A stretch of DNA of 64,000 bases from Chryseobacterium sp. G0186 (GTDB lineage: Bacteria; Bacteroidota; Bacteroidia; Flavobacteriales; Weeksellaceae): NCBI RefSeq assembly GCF_003815675.1, contig NZ_CP033918.1, positions 4,526,001 to 4,590,000 of the forward strand, written 5' to 3'. The notes below the pieces were generated by a model. That model searched no databases. It had not been told where the DNA came from and saw only the letters and a program-made list of their open reading frames with translations. This document shows, in pieces, positions 1 through 8,535 of the stretch (position 1 is its first letter; each line of letters starts with the position of its first letter). The translations under genes and the position numbers were made by a program.

Positions 1-981
1 CTTGCAATGGCAATAGGTATAGGTTTAGGACATTTCTTTCCGGGAATATCAAAAATTACAAATACTTTATCCATTGGAACTACAAATATTCCATTGGCTA
101 TAGGTTTAATATTAATGATGTACCCACCATTGGCAAAGGTTGATTATTCATTATTGCCCCAAGCATTTAAGGATAAAAAAGTAATCGGTCTGTCATTATT
201 GCTGAATTGGGTCATTGGTACTTTATTGATGTTCGGATTAGCCGTTTTGTTTTTACGCAATGAACCCGATTATATGACAGGGTTAATACTGATAGGTTTG
301 GCAAGATGTATAGCAATGGTAATCGTATGGACCGATTTAGCTAAAGCAAACAGAGAATATACAGCTATGTTGGTTGCGTTAAACAGCATCTTCCAGGTAC
401 TTTCTTACAGTTTCTTAGTTTGGTTATTTATCAATGTTTTACCTTCAAAATTAGGATTAGCTAATTTCAATGTAAGCGTATCAATGAAAGATGTTACAGA
501 AAGCGTATTGATATACTTAGGTATTCCATTCTTAGCAGGATTCGTTAGCCGTTACTTCCTTATTAAATCAAAAGGTACAGAATGGTATAATCGAAAATTT
601 GTACCCAAAATATCGCCCATTACATTGTACGCTTTACTGTTTACGATAGTTTTAATGTTCAGCCTGAAAGGTGATAAAATATTAGAGTTGCCAATGGATG
701 TAGTAAAAGTAGCCATACCATTAATCATCTATTTTGTACTGATGTTTTTTGTCAGCTTCTTTATCAATAAATCTCTAAAAGTACCTTACGACAAAAACGC
801 ATCCATCGCATTTACAGCAACAGGAAACAACTTTGAATTGGCAATCGCTGTTGCTATAGCAGTTTTCGGTATTCATTCCCCACAGGCATTTGTAGGCGTT
901 ATTGGACCTTTAGTAGAAGTTCCGGTACTGATACTTTTAGTACGTGCAAGTTTGTGGTTGAAGAAAAAATATTACAGTTAG
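1..981 (+). CDS. acr3: Arsenite efflux permease, Acr3 family (5' end cut by the window)
   Basis: Inner-membrane arsenite exporter of the ACR3 family (bile/arsenite/riboflavin transporter fold), which expels As(III) using the proton gradient. The visible 326 codons are almost wholly hydrophobic with about nine membrane segments. They include the family signature around an essential Cys ([10 protein letters not shown], Cys about 101 from the first ATG) and the [11 protein letters not shown] segment near the C-terminus. Family members are usually about 340-360 residues, so roughly the first helix is missing. The frame is open to base 1, so the ATG at 7 is internal. An ars operon probably lies to the left; no arsC or arsA is visible. 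The nearest ArsR-type gene, at 1613, is downstream and linked to mer genes instead. Family call is strong. Confidence 0.9.
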   Translation, partial: LAMAIGIGLGHFFPGISKITNTLSIGTTNIPLAIGLILMMYPPLAKVDYSLLPQAFKDKKVIGLSLLLNWVIGTLLMFGLAVLFLRNEPDYMTGLILIGLARCIAMVIVWTDLAKANREYTAMLVALNSIFQVLSYSFLVWLFINVLPSKLGLANFNVSVSMKDVTESVLIYLGIPFLAGFVSRYFLIKSKGTEWYNRKFVPKISPITLYALLFTIVLMFSLKGDKILELPMDVVKVAIPLIIYFVLMFFVSFFINKSLKVPYDKNASIAFTATGNNFELAIAVAIAVFGIHSPQAFVGVIGPLVEVPVLILLVRASLWLKKKYYS

Positions 982-1070
982 AAATAAGTAATAGAAGTTA
1001 TGAAACGACAATAGGATTTCAACCGATGTGCAAAAAATATAGGGTTCAATAATTAAAACAAGCGTACAAA

Positions 1071-1482
1071 ATGATAGAACTAATTAAACCCATTCCCGCA
1101 TTTCTTGTACGGAAAATTAATAAGGCAGTTAAGTTTTATAAAGCTCGATTTGGTTTTGAATGCAGACATCAGGAAGAAACTTTTGCAATATTAGTTAGGG
1201 GTGGTATAGAGCTGCATTTGTGGGCTTCCTGTAATTACAGTTGGAAATGGAAAAGTGTTTTTTTATTTCTAAAACCGATTAGTAGCGGAGCAGAAAGTTT
1301 TTTGGCAGGTACACACAGTTGCAGGATTGAAGTAAAAGGCATTGACTAACTGTATAAAGAACTAAAAGAAAAAGAAGTTTTACACAAAAACGAAAATAAA
1401 AAGCACATATTATGGTACAAGAGAATTTGCAACATTAGACTTGTATAGGAATTTGATAACTTTTTATGAGGATATGATATAG
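1071..1482 (+). pseudogene. Broken VOC (glyoxalase/bleomycin-resistance) family gene
   Basis: The first 92 codons read as the start of a vicinal-oxygen-chelate protein: IPAFLVRKINKAVKFYKARFGF, then an AILVRGGIELHLW strand. Reading stops at TAA (1347-1349) just after GID. Family similarity resumes past the stop as LYKELKEKEVLHKN and, after a frame change near 1405-1414, as GTREFATLDLYRNLITFYE, ending at TAG 1480-1482. A normal VOC/Ble-like protein is about 120-130 residues, so the parts add up to one gene with at least one nonsense change and one indel. It probably once gave resistance to a bleomycin-like drug or bound a small metabolite; it is unlikely to work now. Sequencing error would need two independent events. 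Confidence 0.75.
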
Positions 1483-1564
1483 CGTGAAAAATAATTATAG
1501 AAAGAGTTAGTGTATAAAAGAGCCTTGTTAAAACTGTAAAGAACAAGACAATGAAAGTTAAATT

Positions 1565-1608
1565 GTTTATTTAAGCAAACGCTAAAATAAACAAATTAGC
1601 TATATTTG
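1565..1608 (+). promoter_or_regulatory. Putative ArsR-type operator overlapping the promoter of the arsR/merTP operon
   Basis: A 12-bp inverted repeat with one mismatch (GTTTATTTAAGC at 1565-1576, GCTAAAATAAAC at 1581-1592, 4-nt spacer) lies just before a Bacteroidota -7 element TATATTTG (1601-1608), five bases from the regulator's ATG. ArsR/SmtB repressors bind such 12-2-12-like AT-rich dyads between -33 and -7, so negative autoregulation by the downstream gene is the natural reading. The position is seen; the binding is inferred. Confidence 0.6.
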
Positions 1609-1612
1609 CACC

Positions 1613-1987
1613 ATGGATAGTATTTCTTGCATTAGACAACAGGCAGACATTAAACAAATCAATCGCTGTAAAGAACGAGTTTCGGAACTCCAAGGTTCGT
1701 TTGACTATTTATCTAACGGACTGGAATTGGCGGGAAACAATGTAAGACTGAAAATCCTGTTTCTTATTTATGAAGAACGAAAACTTTGCGTTTGTGATTT
1801 AAGCGATATTCTCGGTATGACAATTTCTGCAATTTCTCAACATTTACGAAAACTCAAAGACCGTAAACTAATTGAAACTGAAAGAAAAGCACAAACTATT
1901 TTTTATTCATTAACAAAAGAGTATGAAAAAATGCTGACCCCATTTTTTGAAATACTTAATGATAATAAAATTTTAGAAACTATATGA
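1613..1987 (+). CDS. ArsR/SmtB family metal-sensing repressor
   Basis: A 124-residue winged-helix repressor. The recognition region follows the ArsR pattern: LCVCDLSDILGMTISAISQH around residues 58-77, with the Cys pair of the CVCDL motif at 59 and 61 that binds thiophilic metals in ArsR-like sensors. Additional Cys at 6 and 19 could complete a Cd/Pb/Hg site, as in CadC or CmtR. The wing and C-terminal helix follow (KLIETERKAQTIFYSL). It overlaps merTP by four bases (ATGA), so the two are translationally coupled. This suggests it represses its own mercury-uptake operon from the dyad at 1565-1592. Metal identity (Hg, Cd or As) cannot be fixed from sequence. Confidence 0.88.
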   Translation: MDSISCIRQQADIKQINRCKERVSELQGSFDYLSNGLELAGNNVRLKILFLIYEERKLCVCDLSDILGMTISAISQHLRKLKDRKLIETERKAQTIFYSLTKEYEKMLTPFFEILNDNKILETI

Positions 1988-2586
1988 AAACGGACAACAA
2001 ACTAATCGGTACTGGTCTTTTTACGGCAATTGCTGCTTCATTATGTTGCATTACACCTGTTTTGGCTCTCATAGTAGGAACAAGCGGGGTTGCTTCAACA
2101 TTTTCTTGGCTCGAACCTTTCCGACCATATTTTATTGGCTTGACAATTTTAGTGCTTGGTTTTACTTGGTTTCAAAAGTTGAAACCCAAAAAGCAAATTG
2201 ACTGTAAATGTAAAATAACTGAAAAACCCAATTTTATGCAAACAAAATCATTTTTAGGAATTATTACCGTTATGGCGGCTTTACTTTTATCATTTCCAAT
2301 TTACGCTCACATCTTTTTTCCAAAGCCCGAAAACAAAACAATTATTACCCAAAGTTCCAAAATTCAGAAAGTTGAGTTTACAATTAAAGGAATGACTTGT
2401 TCAGGTTGTGAACATCATATTAAAACAGAGATTAGCAAACTAAAAGGAATTATCGAAGTTGTCGTTTCCTATGAGAAAAGCAACGCTATTGTCAAGTTTG
2501 ATAATAAGCAAACCAGTATTGCTGAAATCGAAAAAGCTATCAATTCGACAGGTTATAAATCACTAAAAAGTAAAGTTATATCATAA
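1984..2586 (+). CDS. merTP: MerTP-type mercuric ion permease (MerT-MerP fusion)
   Basis: A 200-residue inner-membrane protein combining a MerT-like transporter with a MerP-like HMA domain. The first membrane helix carries vicinal Cys (C21-C22, SLCCITPVLAL) as in MerT. A second helix follows at about 48-63, then a cytosolic DCKCK pair, a third helix at about 89-110, and a C-terminal HMA domain with GMTCSGC (Cys 139 and 142). MerT/MerP carry Hg(II) inward for reduction by MerA, but no merA is present in the window. Uptake without reduction would be harmful, so the partner is elsewhere, or the protein moves another metal. It starts inside the ArsR stop and its own stop overlaps the next ATG (TAATG). 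Confidence 0.88.
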   Translation: MKTDNKLIGTGLFTAIAASLCCITPVLALIVGTSGVASTFSWLEPFRPYFIGLTILVLGFTWFQKLKPKKQIDCKCKITEKPNFMQTKSFLGIITVMAALLLSFPIYAHIFFPKPENKTIITQSSKIQKVEFTIKGMTCSGCEHHIKTEISKLKGIIEVVVSYEKSNAIVKFDNKQTSIAEIEKAINSTGYKSLKSKVIS

Positions 2587-2792
2587 TGGAAATTAAATTA
2601 CAATCAATAATAACTTGCCCAAAATGTGGGCACAAAAAAGAGGAAACAATGCCAACTGATACTTGTCAGTATTTTTATGAATGTAAAAATTGCAAAACAA
2701 GGTTAAAACCACTACAAGGCGACTGCTGTGTGTATTGTAGTTATGCCAGTGTTCCTTGTCCACCAATACAAAAAGAAAAAAAATGTTGCTAA
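2586..2792 (+). CDS. Small Cys-rich protein with GDCCVYCSY motif, mer-associated
   Basis: A 68-residue protein with ten Cys. An N-terminal CPKCGHKKEE zinc-ribbon half-site pairs with ECKNCK, followed by the GDCCVYCSYASVPCPP block and a terminal KKCC. The GDCCV(F/Y)CSY block is known in small conserved proteins beside mercury and other metal genes in Bacteroidota and Proteobacteria; I know of no assigned reaction. It overlaps merTP by one base, so it is the third gene of the arsR-merTP operon. A role in holding or handing over Hg(II) or Cd(II) in the cytosol is an inference from the thiol content and position. Confidence 0.75.
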   Translation: MEIKLQSIITCPKCGHKKEETMPTDTCQYFYECKNCKTRLKPLQGDCCVYCSYASVPCPPIQKEKKCC

Positions 2793-2871
2793 ATAGAACG
2801 CATTTTATATAAATCACATAAAAAATCGGTAGGTTTTACTAATTATTTTTAAACAATTGTAAGAATAACTT

Positions 2872-3210
2872 ATGGCATCAACAGAAAAAACATTATCAGA
2901 GGTAATTGAAATATTAAGACTAAGAGGTTATACTGAAGATTTTAACCTATTGGAAGAAAATATCTCATATAAAACAGGAGGTGAAAAGGTCAATTTAAGT
3001 GACATAGTTATTGATAAAATTTATCGTTTTACAGGGCTGAATGACTTGGAAGATGAAGCTATCTTGTATGCAATGAGAAACCAAAAAGACGGAGCAAAAG
3101 GTATTTTCGTAAATGGCTATGGCACGTACTCCGACAGTGTAGCAAATAGCATCATAGAGCAAATAGCAGTTAACGAAGATGATAACAATGATTGGACAAA
3201 AGAAATTTGA
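2872..3210 (+). CDS. Small conserved protein often labelled 'phosphoribosylpyrophosphate synthetase'; function unknown
   Basis: A 112-residue soluble protein of a family found beside metal-efflux genes in Bacteroidota. Databases often name it PRPP synthetase, but it has no PRPP-binding loop and is a third of that enzyme's length. Features seen are an N-terminal helix (TLSEVIEILRLRGYTEDFNL), an acidic middle and a conserved GxFVNGYGTYSDSVANSI end. The island holds a second member at 18136-18441 with the same layout (ALKDLRQRGYSMDFSL, then KGVLVDAYGAYAEEM). It ends six bases before the Fur-type gene, so they are probably co-transcribed. The role is unknown. Confidence 0.7.
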   Translation: MASTEKTLSEVIEILRLRGYTEDFNLLEENISYKTGGEKVNLSDIVIDKIYRFTGLNDLEDEAILYAMRNQKDGAKGIFVNGYGTYSDSVANSIIEQIAVNEDDNNDWTKEI

Positions 3211-3216
3211 ATTAGA

Positions 3217-3624
3217 ATGACAGAATTAGAAAAAATTTTAAACCAAAAAGGCATAAAGCCTACCGCTATGCGTTTGTTGGTGGTAGAAAAGCTATTAAAA
3301 CAACAATACGCAGTAAGCCATAAAGAGCTGGCAGAACAGTTTGAGAAAGCAGATAGTGTTACCTTATTCAGAACACTCAAAATATTTCTGGAACACAAAC
3401 TCATCCACACCATTGATGATGGAAGTGGAGTTGTAAAATACGCACTATGTCAATCTGGATGTAATTGCAATTTATCAGAACTACACACACATTTTTATTG
3501 CACCGACTGCAAACATACCTTTTGTCTTACGGAAACTGAAATTCCAAACATCAAAATTCCTCAAAACTTTAAATTAGAAGGAGCTAATTTGGTTCTCAAG
3601 GGGAAATGCTCAAGCTGTAGTTAA
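3217..3624 (+). CDS. Fur family metalloregulator
   Basis: A 135-residue Fur-superfamily repressor. The N-terminal winged helix spans about residues 1-75 (KGIKPTAMRLLVVEKLL, then ADSVTLFRTLKIFLEHKLI). The dimerisation part holds the metal ligands SELHTHFYCTDCKHTFC and a C-terminal KCSSCS, giving two CxxC pairs for a structural zinc as in Zur/Fur/PerR. An extra CQSGCNC lies before the HTHFYC motif. It sits directly upstream of a palindrome (3640-3654) and a small exported protein, which it may control. Iron, zinc or another metal cannot be distinguished from sequence. Confidence 0.85.
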   Translation: MTELEKILNQKGIKPTAMRLLVVEKLLKQQYAVSHKELAEQFEKADSVTLFRTLKIFLEHKLIHTIDDGSGVVKYALCQSGCNCNLSELHTHFYCTDCKHTFCLTETEIPNIKIPQNFKLEGANLVLKGKCSSCS

Positions 3625-3639
3625 TACACCTTTAAACTT

Positions 3640-3654
3640 TGCAATTCAATTGCA
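3640..3654. promoter_or_regulatory. Perfect 7-1-7 palindrome TGCAATT-C-AATTGCA
   Basis: The dyad TGCAATTcAATTGCA lies 16 bases after the Fur-type gene and 28 bases before the ATG at 3682. A -7-like TACATTTG follows at about 3668-3675. Its size and symmetry fit a Fur-family box, but no second copy was seen in the window, so assignment to the Fur-type regulator is inference. Confidence 0.5.
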
Positions 3655-3681
3655 CTAATTATATTTTACATTTGTAGTCTG

Positions 3682-4008
3682 ATGAAAATATTTGTAATCC
3701 TATTCAGTATATACTTTATGGCATTATCGGTAATGCCGTGTACTGATGCGTGCGATATTAGCATAAACAATACTACAAAATCAGAATTTATACAAGCGGG
3801 TGATGGTCAAGAAAATAGCATTGACGTATGTAGCCCTTTTTGCTCCTGTGCCACTTGTCACACTGTTGCTGTTTTTACATTTCAAACTTTCAAAATAGGC
3901 GAAGCTAAGTCTAGTTTCGACAAAATACAAAAATTCCCACTTTGGGATTTCGGGTTCAATTCCAACTACCACGGAAATATTTGGCAGCCGCCAAAGATTA
4001 ATGCCTAA
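3682..4008 (+). CDS. Small exported Cys-containing protein (DUF6660-like), efflux-associated
   Basis: A 108-residue protein with a signal peptide (MKIFVILFSIYFMALSVMP) followed by a Cys-rich half (CTDACD, then CSPFCSCATCH) and a C-terminal tail NIWQPPKINA. Proteins of this build precede CusA/CzcA pumps in Bacteroidota and resemble DUF6660; function is not established. The tail matches that of the protein at 16722-17108 (SIWLPPKIS), which also opens a metal block. It is probably periplasmic, with the Cys/His cluster binding metal near the RND pump encoded next. A 152-base gap separates them. Confidence 0.65.
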   Translation: MKIFVILFSIYFMALSVMPCTDACDISINNTTKSEFIQAGDGQENSIDVCSPFCSCATCHTVAVFTFQTFKIGEAKSSFDKIQKFPLWDFGFNSNYHGNIWQPPKINA

Positions 4009-4160
4009 ATTTTTAGCGACTGTATTTTATTGTCGGTGTATGGGCATCCATTCACTATTAAATAACGTACCCCCTCAGTCGAGCATTTAGCTATTCATTT
4101 CACATATATGGAGTGGAAGAATTTATATCCACTATTTATTAATCTTTAATCATATGAATT

Positions 4161-7100
4161 GTGTTAGACAGTATCATAAAATTTAGTATAAAGAACAAAC
4201 TTGTCATCGGAATAATGACATTGTTACTCATTATTTGGGGAGTGTGGAGTGCCACAAAATTACCCATTGATGCCGTACCCGATATTACAAATAATCAGGT
4301 ACAAATAATTACGGTTTGCCCAACATTGGCAGCTCAGGAAGTAGAACAATTAGTTACCTTTCCCATAGAGCAAAGCATTGCTAATATTCCCGATTTAGAA
4401 GAAACCAGAAGTATTTCGAGGTTTGGTTTGTCCGTAATTACAGTTGTATTCAAGGAAAAAGTAGATATTTATTTTGCCCGACAGCTCATTAACGAAAAAC
4501 TGAAAGAAGCAGAAGAAAAAATTCCGAATGGAATAGGAACGCCGGAACTGGCTCCGGTAAGTACAGGACTTGGTCAGATATACGAATATATAATACATCC
4601 CAAAAAGGGAAGTGAAAATAAATACAATGCCAAAGACCTACGTACAATGCAGGACTGGATTGTAGCAAGGCAACTGTATGGTACTCCCGGAATTGCAGAA
4701 GTAAATAGTTTTGGCGGCGAGCTAAAACAATATGAAGTAGCTGTTAATCCTAGTCGCTTAAAGGCTATGGATGTAAGTATTACCGATATTTTCAACGCTC
4801 TTGAAAGAAACAACCAAAATACAGGGGGAGCATATATTGATAAGAAACCAAGTGCTTATTTTGTTAGAGGTATTGGTATGGTTACATCATTAGATGATAT
4901 AAAAAACATTAGTGTAAAGAATAATCCTGGCAGTGTTCCAATTTTTATAAAAGATGTGGCGGATGTACGATTTGGTAATGCTGTAAGATATGGAGCAATG
5001 ACATATAATGGAGATGTTGATGCAGTAGGTGGTGTTGTGATGATGTTAAAAGGCGAAAACGCCAATAATGTAATTGAAAAAATAAAAGAAAAGCTTCCTA
5101 CTATACAAAAGTCATTACCTGATGATATTATTATTGAGCCCTATATAGACCGTTCAGTTTTAGTTGACAAGGCAATGAGTACCGTAGAAAAAAACCTGAT
5201 AGAAGGTGCATTGATTGTAATCTTTGTATTGGTACTTTTTTTAGGAAATTTTAGAGCAGGATTAATTGTAGCTTCCGCTATTCCCTTAGCAATGCTGTTT
5301 GCCTTGGCGATGATGAATGTGTTTGGTGTAAGCGCCAACTTAATGAGTTTGGGAGCCATAGATTTTGGGTTGATTGTAGATGGGGCAGTAATTGTTGTGG
5401 AAGCCACATTGCATCATTTAGGCTTACGAAAATCTAAACAAAGGCTTACACAAACTGAAATGGATGAGGAAGTTTTTCTGTCTGCCTCCAAAATTCGTAG
5501 TAGTGCAGCATTTGGTGAAATCATTATACTAATTGTTTACATTCCTATTCTTACGTTAGTGGGCGTAGAAGGCAAAATGTTCCGTCCGATGGCACAGACT
5601 GTAGGTTTTGCCATTTTTGGAGCTTTGATTTTATCCTTAACATACATACCTATGATGTGTGCTTTGTTCTTATCCAAAAAGCCTTCACATAAAGAAACCT
5701 TTTCCGATAGAATGATGAATTGGTTACAAAGAAAATATCAGCCTTTGCTTGAAAAAGCGATTAGCATAAAGTATTGGTTCGTTGGTATCGCCATTGCCAT
5801 ATTTGCAATTAGTATTTTCTTGTTTAGCCGAATGGGAGGAGAATTTATACCCCAACTACAAGAAGGAGAATATGCGTTTGAATTTAAAATGCCTATTGAA
5901 ACCTCATTATCACAAAGTATAGAAACTTCGATGCTTGCTTCGAGAATTGCCAAACAATTTGATGAAGTAAAAATGGTGGTAGGTAGAACTGGAGCTGGTG
6001 AAGTACCTACTGACCCAATGCCTCCAAGTGCAACAGATTTAATAATTATTCTTAAGCCTGAAAGTGAATGGAAATCCGGAAGGACATACGATGAATTAGG
6101 CGATGCAATAGAAGAAAAAATAGCCGTAATACCTGGCATTATTGTCGAAAAAAGCCAACCCATTCAAATGCGCTTTAACGAACTTATGACAGGGGTAAAA
6201 CAAGATGTTGCAATTAAGATTTTCGGAGAAAATTTAGACACACTAGCGTTAAATGCCGATAAGGTTAGCAAAGTTATACAAACAGTAAAGGGAGTTACAG
6301 TGCCTCAGGTAGAACTGGTAAGCGGGTTACCTCAAATTAATATTGAATACGACCGAACTCGTTTAGCCAATTATGGAGTAAATGTAGAAGATGTAAATAA
6401 TGTTGTAAGTACTGCTTTTGCAGGAAAAAGTGCAGGTGTGGTTTTTGAGAATGAAAGGCGATTTGATTTAGTTGTGCGTTTAGATAGTACCTATAGAGGT
6501 AGTATTGAAGATGTAAACAATATGATGATACCAACTAGCACAGGCAGTCAAATTCCTCTATCACAGGTGGCTACAATTGACTATAAATTAGGACCTGCGC
6601 AGATAAGCCGTGAAGCTGGAAAGAGAAGAATTGTAATTGGTTTTAATGTTGCAGGCAGAGATGTACAAAGTGTGGTAGAAGAAATTCAAAAAAAGTTGAA
6701 CAACCAAGTAAAATTACCATCAGGGTATTATTTCACTTATGGAGGACAGTTTGAAAATTTACAGGAAGCAAGCAATAGATTACTGATAGCTGTTCCAGTT
6801 TCTTTAATATTGATATTTGTACTGCTTTACTTTACTTTCAGTTCCTTTAAACAGGCAGGATTAATTTTTACAGCCATCCCAATGAGTGCAATTGGAGGAA
6901 TACTAGCTTTGTTACTTCGAGGAATGCCTTTTAGCATCAGCGCAGGTATTGGATTTATTGCATTGTTTGGCGTTGCTGTCCTAAACGGAATTGTACTGAT
7001 AGGTATTTTCAATCAATTAGAAAAAGAAGGAGAAAAAGATGTATTGAAACGGGTAATCGAAGGAACTAAAATCCGTTTGAGACCAGTTTTGATGACTGCA

Positions 7101-8528
7101 ACAGTAGCCAGTTTAGGATTTCTGCCAATGGCTTTGAGCAGTAGTGCAGGCGCAGAGGTACAAAAACCATTGGCTACAGTTGTTATCGGTGGTTTGGTAA
7201 CTGCAACATTCCTTACCCTATTCGTACTGCCTCTATTGTATATCATCTTCAATTCAAAAATTAATTTAAAAAGAAAATTTAAAGTGAAACCCATTACAAC
7301 TATCGTTGTGTTACTGCTATCATTGGTAGGTTTTACAGCAAACGCACAAACGAAAGATTTATCCAGTGTTGATGAAGCAATAAACATCGCGCTGAAAAAT
7401 AATCAAACCATAAAGGCTTCAGATTTAGAAATTGATGCAAGTAAAGCCTTGAAAAAAACTGCCGGAGAATTACCAAAATTAGGTTTTAATGCACAATTGG
7501 GGCAGTACAACAGTACAAAATTCGACCAGTCTTTTGAAGTGGCACAAACTATTCCTTTTCCTACATTATTCGGAGCAAAAAAACAATTGATTAATGCCGA
7601 AATAAAAGGGAAAGAATTACAGAAAAATCTTACCGTACTAGAGTTAAAAACGCAGGTCAGAACTTACTATTATCAAATCCTATATTTGCAACATAACCAA
7701 AAGCAATTACAACAGTTAGATAGTCTGTACAGCGATTTTATAGAAATAGCACAGCTTCGTTATAAAACCGGCGATACAAAAAAAGTGGACATCAGTACGG
7801 CAGAAGCTAAGAAAGGGGAAATCAATTTATTGTTAAAACAGAATAAAGTGTTTTTAAATAATGCTGTTGCCAGTCTGAAAACTTTGATGAATACAAGAGA
7901 GGATTTTCTCATTGCAGAAAATGGAATTTTTCAACCTTTACAAATCAGCAATTTATTGGATAATGATGTAGTAGCAAGTCATCCCGCCATTCAATCCTTG
8001 TATCAGGATGCTGTTATTGCAGAACAGACCAAAAAGGTAGAACGTTCCCAAGGTTTACCTGATTTTACAATTGGTTTTACAAATCAATCTTTAATAGGTT
8101 TTCACACAGTAAATGGTATGGAAAAATATTTTAATTCTGGTAACCGTTTCAATTCTGTAAATATTGGCATTGCAATTCCTATCACTTATGGTGCTACCAA
8201 AGCAAGGATAAAATCTTTGGACTTCAGAAAACAGGCTTCCGAAGCCAATGCTCAGCAGCAGCAGCAAGCATTAACAACACAATTACAAAATGCTTTGCAG
8301 CAATACCAACAGGATATGCAACAGTTTAATTATTTTCAGCAAGAAGCATTGCCTAATGCCAAAGAAATAGTATCAGCGGCACAATTAGGGTATAAAACAG
8401 GAGAAATTAGCTATGTGGAATATCTTTTTGCATTGCAAACCGCAACCGACATTCAATTAAATTATCTGAAAAGTATTCAGCAGGTAAACCAGTCTGTAAT
8501 CAATATTTATTCTCTCATTAATCAATAA
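4161..8528 (+). CDS. Heavy-metal RND pump fused to a TolC-type outer-membrane channel
   Basis: A 1455-residue fusion. Residues 1 to about 1030 are a CzcA/CusA heavy-metal RND transporter: N-terminal helix, DAVPDI loop, porter domains, twelve membrane helices, and the acidic TM4 motif DFGLIVDGAVIVVEA of proton relay. Residues 1042-1455 are a CusC/TolC-family channel with its own secretory leader (VKPITTIVVLLLSLVGFTANAQ region) and two TolC repeats rich in Gln. Such fusions occur in Bacteroidota. The internal leader may be cut to release the channel, or an in-frame GTG at 7284 may start it separately. The start is GTG 4161, the only in-frame start that keeps the first helix. Substrate is probably Co/Zn/Cd or Cu/Ag. 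The adaptor gene eight bases downstream is interrupted, so the complex may be inactive. Confidence 0.88.
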   Translation: MLDSIIKFSIKNKLVIGIMTLLLIIWGVWSATKLPIDAVPDITNNQVQIITVCPTLAAQEVEQLVTFPIEQSIANIPDLEETRSISRFGLSVITVVFKEKVDIYFARQLINEKLKEAEEKIPNGIGTPELAPVSTGLGQIYEYIIHPKKGSENKYNAKDLRTMQDWIVARQLYGTPGIAEVNSFGGELKQYEVAVNPSRLKAMDVSITDIFNALERNNQNTGGAYIDKKPSAYFVRGIGMVTSLDDIKNISVKNNPGSVPIFIKDVADVRFGNAVRYGAMTYNGDVDAVGGVVMMLKGENANNVIEKIKEKLPTIQKSLPDDIIIEPYIDRSVLVDKAMSTVEKNLIEGALIVIFVLVLFLGNFRAGLIVASAIPLAMLFALAMMNVFGVSANLMSLGAIDFGLIVDGAVIVVEATLHHLGLRKSKQRLTQTEMDEEVFLSASKIRSSAAFGEIIILIVYIPILTLVGVEGKMFRPMAQTVGFAIFGALILSLTYIPMMCALFLSKKPSHKETFSDRMMNWLQRKYQPLLEKAISIKYWFVGIAIAIFAISIFLFSRMGGEFIPQLQEGEYAFEFKMPIETSLSQSIETSMLASRIAKQFDEVKMVVGRTGAGEVPTDPMPPSATDLIIILKPESEWKSGRTYDELGDAIEEKIAVIPGIIVEKSQPIQMRFNELMTGVKQDVAIKIFGENLDTLALNADKVSKVIQTVKGVTVPQVELVSGLPQINIEYDRTRLANYGVNVEDVNNVVSTAFAGKSAGVVFENERRFDLVVRLDSTYRGSIEDVNNMMIPTSTGSQIPLSQVATIDYKLGPAQISREAGKRRIVIGFNVAGRDVQSVVEEIQKKLNNQVKLPSGYYFTYGGQFENLQEASNRLLIAVPVSLILIFVLLYFTFSSFKQAGLIFTAIPMSAIGGILALLLRGMPFSISAGIGFIALFGVAVLNGIVLIGIFNQLEKEGEKDVLKRVIEGTKIRLRPVLMTATVASLGFLPMALSSSAGAEVQKPLATVVIGGLVTATFLTLFVLPLLYIIFNSKINLKRKFKVKPITTIVVLLLSLVGFTANAQTKDLSSVDEAINIALKNNQTIKASDLEIDASKALKKTAGELPKLGFNAQLGQYNSTKFDQSFEVAQTIPFPTLFGAKKQLINAEIKGKELQKNLTVLELKTQVRTYYYQILYLQHNQKQLQQLDSLYSDFIEIAQLRYKTGDTKKVDISTAEAKKGEINLLLKQNKVFLNNAVASLKTLMNTREDFLIAENGIFQPLQISNLLDNDVVASHPAIQSLYQDAVIAEQTKKVERSQGLPDFTIGFTNQSLIGFHTVNGMEKYFNSGNRFNSVNIGIAIPITYGATKARIKSLDFRKQASEANAQQQQQALTTQLQNALQQYQQDMQQFNYFQQEALPNAKEIVSAAQLGYKTGEISYVEYLFALQTATDIQLNYLKSIQQVNQSVINIYSLINQ

Positions 8529-8535
8529 GTAAAAA

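Noticed and set aside
1346..1546. 66-codon minus-strand frame
   Set aside because: It lies opposite the remains of the VOC gene and is a low-complexity Phe/Ser frame.
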